Shown here one piece after another: positions 35,852 to 47,600 of a stretch of DNA of 64,000 nt. Below the pieces are notes generated by a model. It was given only the letters and a program-made list of their open reading frames with translations. It searched no databases and was not told the DNA's origin. The position numbers and the translations under genes are program-made. The DNA is from Macrostomum hystrix (taxonomy: Eukaryota > Platyhelminthes > Macrostomidae). Within the stretch, counting starts at the first letter, position 1, and each line of letters opens with the position of its first letter. Location of the stretch: assembly GCA_950097015.1 (NCBI GenBank), contig CATNEN010000038.1:434001-498000 (forward strand), written 5' to 3'.

Positions 35852-37268
35852 CTTGAGTCGCTACAGAGACACCTGAGTAGTTTGAGACACTTGAGTCGCT
35901 ACACAGACACCTGAGTAGTTTGAGACAATTGAGTCGCTACAGAGACACCTGAGTAGTTTGAGACACTTGAGTCGCTACAGAGACACCTGAGTAGTTTGAG
36001 ACACTTGAGTCGCTACAGAGACACCTGAGTAGTTTGAGACAATTGAGTCGCTACAGATACACCTGAGTAGTTTGAGACAGTTGAGTCGCTACAGAGACAC
36101 CCGAGTAGTTTGAGACAGTTGAGTCGCTACAGAGACACCTGAGTAGTTTGAGACACTTGAGTCGCTACAGAGACACCCGAGTAGTTTGAGACAGTTGAGT
36201 CGCTACAGAGACACCCGAGTAGTTTGAGACACTTGAGTCGCTACAGAGACACCTGAGTAGTTTGAGACAATTGAGTCGCTACAGAGACACCTGAGTAGTT
36301 TGAGACAGTTGAGTCGCTACAGAGACACCCGAGTAGTTTGAGACAGTTGAGTCGCTACAGAGACACCTGAGTAGTTTGAGACACTTGAGTCGCTACAGAG
36401 ACACCTGAGTAGTTTGAGACACTTGAGTCGCTACAGAGACACCTGAGTAGTTTGAGACAGTTGAGTCGCTACAGAGACACCCGAGTAGTTTGAGACAGTT
36501 GAGTCGCTACAGAGACACCTGAGTAGTTTGAGACACTTGAGTCGCTACAGAGACACCTGAGTAGTTTGAGACAGTTGAGTCGCTACAGAGACACCCGAGT
36601 AGTTTGAGACAGTTGAGTCGCTACAGAGACACCTGAGTAGTTTGAGACACTTGAGTCGCTACAGAGACACCTGAGTAGTTTGAGACAGTTGAGTCGCTAC
36701 AGAGACACCCGAGTAGTTTGAGACACTTGAGTCGCTACAGAGACACCTGAGTAGTTTGAGACAGTTGAGTCGCTACACAGGCACCTGAGTAGTTTGAGAC
36801 ACTTGAGTCGCTACACAGACACCTGAGTAGTTTGAGACACTTGAGTCGCTACACAGACACCCGAGTAGTTTGAGACACTTGAGTCGCTACAGAGACACCC
36901 GAGTAGTTTGAGACACTTGAGTCGCTACAGAGACACCCGAGTAGTTTGAGACACTTGAGTCGCTACAGAGACACCCGAGTAGTTTGAGACACTTGAGTCG
37001 CTACAGAGACACCCGAGTAGTTTGAGACACTTGAGTCGCTACAGAGACACCCGAGTAGTTTGAGACACTTGAGTCGCTACAGAGACACCTGAGTAGTTTG
37101 AGACACTTGAGTCGCTACAGAGACACCCGAGTAGTTTGAGACACTTGAGTCGCTACAGAGACACCCGAGTAGTTTGAGACACTTGAGTCGCTACAGAGAC
37201 ACCCGAGTAGTTTGAGACACTTGAGTCGCTACAGAGACACCCGAGTAGTTTGAGACACTTGAGTCGCT
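35852..37268. repeat. 38-bp minisatellite between convergent genes, about 37 copies
   Basis: The unit is ACACTTGAGTCGCTACAGAG plus ACACCTGAGTAGTTTGAG. The left and middle parts mix CTGAG/CCGAG and CACTTG, CAGTTG or CAATTG variants. The right end (about 36,880-37,260) is nearly homogeneous. It lies between the 3' ends of the BET (+) and BPTF (-) genes. Confidence 0.97.
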
Positions 37269-38292
37269 TAGAACTAAAAACTAGGTTAAAATGAGAATGA
37301 GTATAGGTAAAACGAAGACAAAGGAGCCAAGTCTAGTATCGAGTTTATAGTTGGGTAAGCGAATCGCAGCAGTGACTGTAAGGCTGAATAGCAATGCATG
37401 TAAAAGCGTAGATTTGGCTACGCTAGAATGACAGCGTACATTTATTTGCTAATTGTTAATACACGCGGAGCTTAATTAGAGAGATAGATAGGAAAATAGC
37501 AATCGAATTAACGACAAGGACTTACAATTTGCACTAAATTAATGTAAGAGAATAGCAACAAGTAAGCATATAATATACAAATTCAAATAGCACACACCTA
37601 TCTACAAAATAGCTGCAATATAAGTTAAATTGGGAAGCTTTTCTAAGAAATCGATAATTTTATGGATATTTATAACTGGTCTAACTTTCAGGAATCGACT
37701 TTTCATGCCAGACAGGCCCACGTTATAGAAAAAGCATAAGAACGCTTGCGAGTTAAAAAAATTGCACAAAAACTTCGCAGCACGGAACAAACAAAACCGA
37801 CTACATAAAAATAGTTTTCTTACCTGCTAACAATAATGAAAGCTTAATTATAAAACCGTTGTTTACAACATTCACGAGCAAACAGATGAGCGGATGGGAA
37901 CATGCAGAGTCTAGAAGCATGTTTACAAACTGACAGCTTGCAATCAGATTAAAAAACTGCTGAGCAAATTAAATGCTTCAGCATTTAGAACAGTAAGTTA
38001 AAGGCTCATTGCGACTTAATAAAACAATATTTACATGTAACCGCTTAGGCAGACTGCCAGATGAATAACAAAATAACAATTTTGGGCACAGAAAATGCTT
38101 TATCAGGAAAGAAAAATCGTCACACGTTGAAATAGAAACAAACGCAAACAAGTACGTGCGTACCCAAGTAGGTGCGCTCCTAAGTACGCGCGTACCTCAG
38201 TACTAGAGAACCCAATTACGAATATTCAGTTCGCCAATGAACATTATTTTTCTAACGCTTGAAATACCTGTATGCATTAAAAGTGAGGTGCT
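37269..38292. other. Spacer downstream of BPTF, with diverged 16-bp repeat remnants
   Basis: Mostly AT-rich and non-coding. At about 38,155-38,212, GCGTACCCAAGTA, GCGCGTACCTCAGTACTAG and neighbours look like decayed copies of the GTACCCCAGTACTAAC unit that fills the last BPTF intron on the other side of the terminal exon. Confidence 0.5.
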
Positions 38293-38298
38293 TTTATT
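38293..38298 (-). promoter_or_regulatory. Candidate BPTF polyadenylation signal
   Basis: AATAAA on the minus strand, about 45 bases after the BPTF stop codon. Confidence 0.5.
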
Positions 38299-38342
38299 AC
38301 TACATACTACGAGCCACATACATCTGTACTTAAGTATGACGC

Positions 38343-38678
38343 CTAGCCGATCTGGTCTTTTAGAGTCTTGAGCTCAGCAGTGAAAAATGCCTCTAGATCC
38401 TTGGTGTCGCGAAATTCGTCGCTAACAATGGGATTGTAGAGCCGAGAATTGGCAAAGATTAGCTCGACGTCGGCAATGAAATTCCCTAGTGATTTGTAGC
38501 GTTTCTTAACTAGCTTCTGGCGCACGGTGCCCAGATCCATAGGCTCGGCCACGATGGTCAGGTAGTCACGATATTTCTTGGTGTCCACTGGTCGCAAAAA
38601 TATGCTGGCGGATCGGCGGCTGCATACTCGCTGAAGCAGTTCAAGTAGTTGAGCGTGCAGGCGAGAGTTGATCACCAC
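38343..38678 (-). CDS. BPTF: BPTF exon 11: C-terminal bromodomain
   Basis: Acceptor CAAACACCCAG|GTGGTG. VVINSRLHAQLLELLQRVCS starts helix Z, YLTIVAEPMDLGTVRQKL is the ZA loop/helix A region, and SRLYNP keeps the acetyl-lysine Asn. The WPF shelf position reads SIFL. Stop TAG at 38,343-38,345. Confidence 0.94.
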   Translation of the reverse strand: MVINSRLHAQLLELLQRVCSRRSASIFLRPVDTKKYRDYLTIVAEPMDLGTVRQKLVKKRYKSLGNFIADVELIFANSRLYNPIVSDEFRDTKDLEAFFTAELKTLKDQIG

Positions 38679-41600
38679 CTGGGTGTTTGGATTGCGGGTA
38701 AGATATAAAATACGAGCGTATGTTGAAGTTACAGAAGGTCTGGCTTAGTACTTCGCTGAGCTTTCCAGCAGTTTTTAAACATTTGTATCCAGTTATGTAC
38801 CTTGACGTACCCCATTACTAACGTACCCCAGTACTAACGTACCCAAGTACCAACGTACCCCAGTACTAACGTACCCCAGTACTAACGTACCCCAGTACTA
38901 ACGTACCCCAGTACTAACGTACCCCAGTACTAACGTACCCCAGTACTAACGTACCACAGTACTAACGTACCACAGTACTAACGTACCCCAGTACTAACGT
39001 ACCCAAGTACCAACGTACCCCAGTACTAACGTACCCCAGTACTAACGTACCCCAGTACTAACGTAACCCAGTACTAACGTACCCCAGTGCTAACCTACCC
39101 AAGTACTAACCTACCCAAGTACCAACGTATCCCAGTACTAACGTACCCCAGTACTAACGTACCCAAGTACTAACGTACCCCAGTACTAACGTACCCCAGT
39201 ACTAACGTACCCCAGTACTAACGTACCCCAGTACTAACGTACCCCAGTACTAACGTACCCCAGTACTAACGTACCCCAGTACTAACGTACCCCAGTACTA
39301 ACGTACCCCAGTACTAACGTACCCCAGTACTAACGTACCCCAGTACTAACGTACCCCAGTACTAACGTACCCCAGTACTAACGTACCCCAGTACTAACGT
39401 ACCCCAGTACTAACGTACCCCAGTACTAACGTACCCCAGTACTAACGTACCCCAGTACTAACGTACCCCAGTACTAACGTACCCCAGTACTAACGTACCC
39501 CAGTACTAACGTACCCCAGTACTAACGTACCCCAGTACTAACGTACCCCAGTACTAACGTACCCCAGTACTAACGTACCCCAGTACTAACGTACCCCAGT
39601 ACTAACGTACCCCAGTACTAACGTACCCCAGTACTAACGTACCCCAGTACTAACGTACCCCAGTACTAACGTACCCCAGTACTAACGTACCCCAGTACTA
39701 ACGTACCCCAGTACTAACGTACCCTAGAATTATTCTTATTTCAGCAACAAACCGCAATTAGTACGTATAAACAATTAACAGATTCTGGATCTCACCTGAT
39801 GATTGCTCTTTGCCTTTCTACTTGAGCGACACTTGACGCAGGTGTAAGAAGCCAATGCTTTGGCCTTGGCCTCGGACAGGCCGACGCATTCAACGTGAAA
39901 CCAGTCGTCGCAAACGTCGCAGGCCAAATAGACTCTGGTGGCGTCGTAGGGTGTCCGACAGACGCAGTAGAGGTCGGCTTCGCCAGACGCTGGCGCTGTT
40001 GACCTTCCGCGAGGTTTCGTGGTAGCCGCAGTCGGCTGCGGGACGGTCTCCTGGCGGCAGGACCGGCACAGATAGCCGTCCAATTTGGCGGCCTCGGCCT
40101 CGCTGAGCCCGATGCATTTTCCGTGATACCAATTGTCGCACTTGTCGCAGCCGATGTAGAACTGCGCCGGATCGTATGGCTTAAGGCAGACGCAGTAGAG
40201 CGGCTCCTCCGGCTCCGCTGCTGAGAGCTGGGGACGCTTCTTGGCGACATCCGAGTCGCCCTCAGCCGGAGATTGCGCTGAACGACGACGCTTTCGGCTG
40301 GGGGTGGCGGCGGCAGTCTTTGTTGGCGAAGAGGACGGCTCCATATGCTGCTGCTGCTGCTTTCGCTTCTTGCCCGAAGCTGAACTGCCATCGTCACCTC
40401 CGCCGCTGATAACACTGGCAAAGACGTCGTCAAGATTGTCAGCCATCGTCGCGGTGGCTGCCGCTGAACCAGAAGACGAAATTTTTCGACCCGAAGGCGG
40501 CGAAATCGATCGCTTTTGCTGCTTTTTAACTTTCTGCTCCGATTGAGTTGGTTGCTGCTGCTGCTGCTGCTGCTTCAATGGCGTTGGCTTTTTTGCTGAC
40601 ACCGTAGACGGCGGCGGCGAAGGCAGTGTTGGAGGCGACAGCGGCTTCCGCTTGGCCTCCTCGCGTTCCTGCTCTAATTCTAGGCGCATCTCCTGGCAAG
40701 CCAGCTGACGGCGCTTGAGCATGCTCACCTTGAGCTGGGCAGCGCGGCCAGCAAGTGCTTTTAACAGACGATCCCGGCGTTCGGCGCTAGCTGCGGCTGC
40801 GGCCGCCTGTTGCTTGCGCTGCTCGAACTGGGACTTCTGAATTTGCTGCTGCTGTTGATGTTGTTGCTGTTGCTGCTGCTGCTGATGTTGTTGCTGCTGC
40901 TGCTGATGTTGTTGCTGCTGCTGCTGATGTTGTTGCTGTTGCTGCTGCTGCTGCTGATGTTGTTGTTGTTTTTTTTGCTGCTGCTCTTGCTGTTGAGCAG
41001 TAGTGGGCTGTGAGGGAGCAACTGAAACAGACGGCCTTGAACGCTTCCGATCGGACAGCTCGAATGATTCCTCTTCGTCATCGGCGTTGACGTTCGATTG
41101 GCCGCCAATAGCTCGACGGAGAGCCTCAAGCTGCTGCTGCGTTTTAGGGTCCATTGGTGCATCCTGATCATCTTCAGTGCGACGAGCGAATACCTGGTAT
41201 TTAATAGAAAATTAGACTTTAGGGTTGATAACTTTTTACTTTAATACATTTGTACTTTAGCAAATTCGTACTCTAGTACATTCGTACTCTAGTACATTCG
41301 TACTCTAGTACATTCGCACTCTAGTACATTCGTACTTTAGTACATTCGTACTCTAGTGACCTACCGGCTTGCGTAGAAAAGAACTGGCGCTCAGTGAAGT
41401 TCGCTGCCTGTCTCCGCCAGCGCTAGCCGCAGCAGCAGCCGCAGCGGCGATTCGCGCTGTAATTGGATTTCCACCAGCGCTGCCGGCGACGGCCATGATC
41501 CGTGGCGCTCCGCCAATGTTGAAGTTGACAATCTTCGGCTGCTGCTGCTGCAGCTGCTGCGCAAAGGGCAGAGGCGGTGGCTGCTGCGGCGGCTGAGGCT

Positions 41601-44600
41601 GCGGCTGTGGCGGCAGTTGCAACGGCTGCACCGGCTTGGGCTGGGCAATCTCTCGCAGTTTCTCGTTTTCTTTGAGATTGCGCAACGCCTTTACCATCCG
41701 AGTCTGATAATAGAGGACCTCCCACAGGTGCAGATCTTTCTCGCGCAGCCATTCTTCCACAGTCTGGCTGCGAGTCTCCTTGTAGGAGTTCTGGCCGCGA
41801 CCAGCTCGATTTCCTCGACGACGTCGATTTGACGAACGCTGGCCGTTGCCGCCAATGCCCGGCATCCAGTCTTCGTCGCCGGACTCAGCACCGGCATTAG
41901 CGTCATCGTCGTCTAGGATGTCGTCGGCGCCCTGAAGAGCTGCGGCGTAACGCCCGATGACCGGGACGCTGGTGACGATGGTTTTTTCAACCAGGTAGCG
42001 ATAGGTCAGGCCGCAACTGTCCAGCTGTTGGTGACTGCGGACCACTCGACTTATCTGGTTGGAGATTTTTGTTGGAGCAAATTTTTGTTTATAGATGTAC
42101 AGTCAATTTGGTAGCACCGCTAACAACGAGTAAATTTTACACTTGAGCAAACTGAAGCATTCTTGATTGTCTCTTTACCTTCTGTCTCTGCAGCTCTGCT
42201 TGGCTCACGCTTTACACCTTTCCTATCCTCCCTCCTTCATTCCTATTCCTAGTCTATGATTGGTCGCCTCCTCGCTTTCTTTGATTGCAACTGTGTATTG
42301 TGCAATGTGGCCAAGCAGTTTTATTCGCCTTCCTACCTGTTTCTTTTCTTTGCCGGAATCGCCGCCTCCGCCTGCGGCCGGGCCAGAAGCTTGCGGCACG
42401 GTGTACTCGCCAGTCTCCTGATTGGCTCCGGGACAGTCGGACAGGATCTCATCCCAGGCTAAGCAGTGATGCAGCATGCGCATTGCGAAAGCCAGGCTGA
42501 ACACGGTGGGCTCAGACAGGAGAATGTTGAGCCACACGGAGCAGACGGACGGCCTGGGAGCCGGGTAGGGCCAGCGGCACAGGGCCGGCAGTTTTCTTTC
42601 ATAGTTGAATCCGGGCAGCTCCCAGCGACCTCCACGCCTGGCCAGCTTGGCTAATTGGACGCGCGGCTGATTAAAGATGCCGCTAGGCGATCGACTAGCC
42701 GGTGGCGGCTTCGGGCTGGAGTACTGCTCGGGCGCCGTGACGGACACGCCGCTTACCTGGCATGTTTAAGGTATGAATACCAGATTTATGGCTTAATGAA
42801 TGACCGTGAATAATCATGATGAATGACCTTCGATGATCATAGCGAATGAACTTGATCAATCGTAATGAATGGTTATTTAAATGATCGAAGTCAATCACTG
42901 CAAAGAATACTATATTACAGACTTTATAACATGTTTCACATATTCACAGTCTCAAATAGGAATAGCTATCTATCAATCCAGCAGACTTACATGGCACACA
43001 GGCTCGCTAGTAGCCCGGGCATCTCCAGCTAAGCAGGCCAGCACTTTGCGGCACCTGGCAATGGACAGCTGCAGATCTCGGCAGCGGTGCTCGATGGCGG
43101 CGTTGATTAGCGTTGCCGTAGCGCGAACTCGCACCGGACCCTGCGGCACCGACAACACCGCAGACCGGCGACCGCCGCCGTGCGCATTCTGCGCCGATCG
43201 GACAGCCATGGCAGAAGCCGATGTCGCTAGCGAAGTTGGCGTGGCCTGCAGTTGCAAACCGCTGGGCCCAAATCCAAACGGACTGGCCGATTGGCCTGAG
43301 AATCTACCGGAGCGAGCGAACATCGGCTGCTGCTGGGGCAACTGCGGCACCAGCTGCTGCTGCTGCTGCTTTCGTTGATGGGGCGACGGGCGAGCAATGG
43401 CCGGCTGCAGATGCTGCTGATGCCGCTGAAGAAGTTGCGAAGAGGGGGTCGGAGCGGCGACAGTTCGCCTAGCCGAGAAGCCTTCGAAAGGATCGTAGTC
43501 GTCGAATGCAGAGGCCGATTGCCGCATCGACTGTTGTGCCGGCGGCGATGCCGGATAATCGTCGTATTGCCGACGACCGCGACCGCGTCCTCGACCGCCG
43601 CGACCTCGACTGCTGCGACCGCGTCCGACGCTGGGACGGCCCAGAGAGGCCGGCGCAACTCGCGGCCGCGGCCGCCTGCCATAAAAATCTTCGTAATCGT
43701 CGCCAATTTCGTCGTCGTCCAATTCGTTGTCGAATTCGTCACCGCGGCCAGCGGCTGAGAAGCGATTCGGAGGCGGCGCCGCCAGACGCGACTGGCCCGA
43801 AGCCAAAGACGTCATCGTTGTCGGAGCCACAACGCGAATCGCCGACATTGGCGTAGGAGCGGGCCGGATCACGGAGTTGACTATCGAAGTTGAACTGGGC
43901 GGTGCTATTCGAACAACCGTGGCCAATCCGCCGCTGCCGACGCCACCGACGCTGACGTTTCCACCACCGCCGCCAACAGATCCAGGCAGGCGTTTGACAA
44001 CCAGATTAGTGGCAGCTGGTCCTCCAAGGATTAGCGGCACTTTGACTACGGACGCTGGCGCGCCGACTACTTTAATTCCGCTGCCACCAGCTGTGGCACC
44101 GCCGAAACGAATCACCTGAGCCCAATTGTATGCGGGTATATTGTGGGAACAAAAATGATGGGATTAGAGATTATAATGTTAGGATTAGGGACTAAAATGT
44201 TGGGATTCAGGATCAGAATGTTGGGGGGTCGGTGGCAGAACGATTAACGGTTTGCCACTCGCACTAAAGTCCTTGAGTTCGATTCTGCGGCGAGGCCCCA
44301 TTTATTTCGGGCACAGCCGCGTAGAGAAGGTTTGGAGGCTTGTCGTGCAATTTACCTCCCTTGAGGACACAGCCCTCCTGCAATTATTTTTATTATCAGA
44401 ATGTTGGGATTATGAGATTATGTGGTGTCTTAAGATCATGATAACAAACAGGGGTCACGGAAAGTGTTCTAGATATTGTTGGTTTGAGAATCAATCTGCG
44501 GATATTTAAGATATTTTATTTTCACTCGACTTTGGACTGAAGAGATTAGAGACATTAGAGGTTTTAGAATCTCAATCTGAGCATGCTCGCAAATCCAAAA

Positions 44601-47600
44601 GCTAGATAAAATCACCAACCTGCGGTTGAGACTGAAACTGCTGCATCATCGGCTGCTGACTATGCTGCTGTTGCATTGACAACTGTTGAGCATAAACACC
44701 TTCATCGTTATAGTCGCTATCTCCCTCCTCAAACTGGGGATCATTGTCAAAATTGTCATCATCCTCATCGGCGCTGCTGCCGTAGCCGCCGCCGTCCAAC
44801 TGCGGCACAGCGCCGGTGGGTCTGGACAAGCGGCCACCGTTAGTAATCAACTGCTGCTGCTGAAGCTGCTGCTGAGCTAGGAGAAGCTGCTGCTGTTGCT
44901 GCTTCGCATTGTCCCGTCGGTTGGCTAAAGTTTCAGTAAGAACTGCCAGCTCCTCGGTCATGGATTCTAATTTGCGCTCCAGGGCCGGGATCTGGATTGC
45001 ATAGGAACTGATTAGGGCTTCGCGATTGCCTAGCAACTGATCCAGGACACAGCCGGGCGACCTTTTATTCTGCTGCTTTTGCTTGCGTGCCTTGCTTAGC
45101 CACATCCAACCGTCGCCGGCCCGCAGTCGAAATTCTTCGCCACTCTGCCGATATACCTGGATTGATAGTAACGGCAAATTATCCCTAAACGATTCCCTTA
45201 TTAGCTTATCCTATGGTTGTTATTATCCTCTGATAATGCAGCCCTTATCCCGCGATAATTGATACGTTATCCCCTGATCATGGATCTGTCCTCCACTGAT
45301 CATAGATCTGTCCTCCACTGATCATAGATCTGCCCTCCACTGATCATAGATCTGTCCTCCACTGATCATAGATCTGTCCTCCCCTGATCATAGATCTGCC
45401 CTCCACTGATCATAGATCTGTCCTCCACTGATCATAGATCTGTCCTCCACTGATCATAGATCTGTCCTCCACTGATCATAGATCTGTCTTCCATTGATCA
45501 TGGATCTGTCCTCCCCTGATCATAGATCTGTCCTCCACTGATCATAGATATGTCCTCCACTGATCATAGATCTGTCCTCCCCTGATCATAGATCTGTCCT
45601 CCCCTGATCATAGATCTGTCCTCCACTGATCATAGATATGTCCTCCACTGATCATAGATCTGTCCTCCCCTGATCATAGATCTGTCCTCCCCTGATCATA
45701 GATGCATACCGAATGCTTGATCGGCTTCCTATTTTTAGTTGGCACAACTGGCACATAGCCAGATTCGGTGTCCAATGCGGCCCAAGGCGATATAGTTGTA
45801 GCCGCAGCCGCCGCCTCCTTCTCAGCCTTGCGGCCGCGCTTGTGCTTCTCCTTATCAGCCGGAGTGATGTACACCAGATCCGCCAGGCCAACTCCGTCTG
45901 ACCAGAAGTTGGCAAAGCAGACCCACCGGATGCACAGAGCGAACTGCGCCAGCAGGCGAGCTAGTTGACGCGGGCTTAACTCGTCAACATCGGCGTCGTC
46001 TCGCTGATGCGCCATGAGCTGGTCGAACCAAGCGGAGCGCTGGCTAGCCCAGGAAGGGCACATGAATCCCGAGGGGAATTCTTCGGCCAGTCTGATCAGG
46101 CCCCTGCGCAGGGCCGAGAGAATTTCCCGCTCGCTGCCAACCTCGCCAGCTTTGTCCACCCAACGAAACGCGTCCAAGCAGACTTTGTAACCAAGGTGAC
46201 TGCAAGCGGAGAAACCGAATATTGGGATACTTGAATAATAATTATTGAAAATTGATTACACCTGCCCCAATCGGGCCAGATGTGCAGCCGACAGCACAGC
46301 CGCAGATATTGCGCGGCGTATCTGAAGACTGCGTACAGCTGTTCAGTCCATGGACTGGGGGGCCACACTCAGCCTTAATTACCCATAGCTAATGCAAGTA
46401 GCCATTTAACAGCTGGGTGAACTGAAGCAATACAGAGTTAAGTGTCTTGCTAAAGAACATCTGGTTTCAGTCGAGTCGGGAATCGAATCGAACCACCGAC
46501 CTCGAAGTAATGAGTCCGCCGCTCTAACTACGATGCTACAACTCTGGGATATTTAGAACAATAACAATGGATGTTAGAATAGTAACCATTGGTCTAATTG
46601 CAATCTACAAATTTCCTAGAGTTGGAATCTCAGCCAAGAAATGGTAAATAAATTGTAATTGAGAAAGACACTAAATATTTTATTGCTTCGGTTTAACCAG
46701 CTGTGAAATGGGTACCAGAAAATTTACGGCGGTAGAAATTTTAGCAGGCGCGGCGACCTACCCAGTCCATGGACTGAATAATTTGTACGCAGCCTTCGAG
46801 TTTAGTAAGCGCCTATCTGTTAGTGCCGAGATTCCAACTTCTGATCTCCGGAATGCATAGATGAAATATATTTTACTAACCGTTTCCGATTCTCTTCCTC
46901 AGCTAGCTGGTGCTTGCTAAGCGCCCGTTCGTCCGAGCTGTACGCGTTGCCATAGCGACGAAAGCCGGCGCCCAGGTCGCGCCCGGCAGCAGAACCGCCC
47001 AGAGAAGTCATCTGCTGCACCATCTGATCGCGGCATGAGTTTAATCGTTTCAATAATCGCTTCTCCCCACTCGAACTGAGCACACTGATCAGCCGGTCGA
47101 GCTGCTCGGCGTCACTGTAATACACTAGATCGTCGGTTTCGGGATCTTCGACAAATAGGCGCCTGGCGGCGAACCAGTACAGCCGGCCCGTGCGGTCGCG
47201 ACCAAGCGGACGCCTACGATGGGAATAATGCTGAGCTGTGTGCTCCTGGGGATCTCTGCAGTCCGTGACGCCAGGCAGAGAGGTGCGGACACACACCGGG
47301 CATTGCCAATCATCTTCGGGCACCTCGGTGATTGGCGGATCCAGGCAGGACAGGTGATACACGGCCGGGCAGGACTCGCAGCACAGCAGGTCACCGACCT
47401 GGGATGAATTGCAATATAATATGGGGATCTGGGATGAATTGCGATACAATATGTGGATCTGGGATGAATGGCTATACAATATGGGGATCTGGGATGAATG
47501 GCTATACAATATGGGGATCTAGGATGAATGGCTATACAATATGGGGATCTGGGATGAATGGCTATACTATATGGGGATCTAGGATGAATGGCTATACAAT

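Noticed and set aside
39792..40433. A 213-residue Arg/Ser-rich frame overlapping the PHD exon
   Set aside because: It is an out-of-frame shadow of BPTF exon 10.
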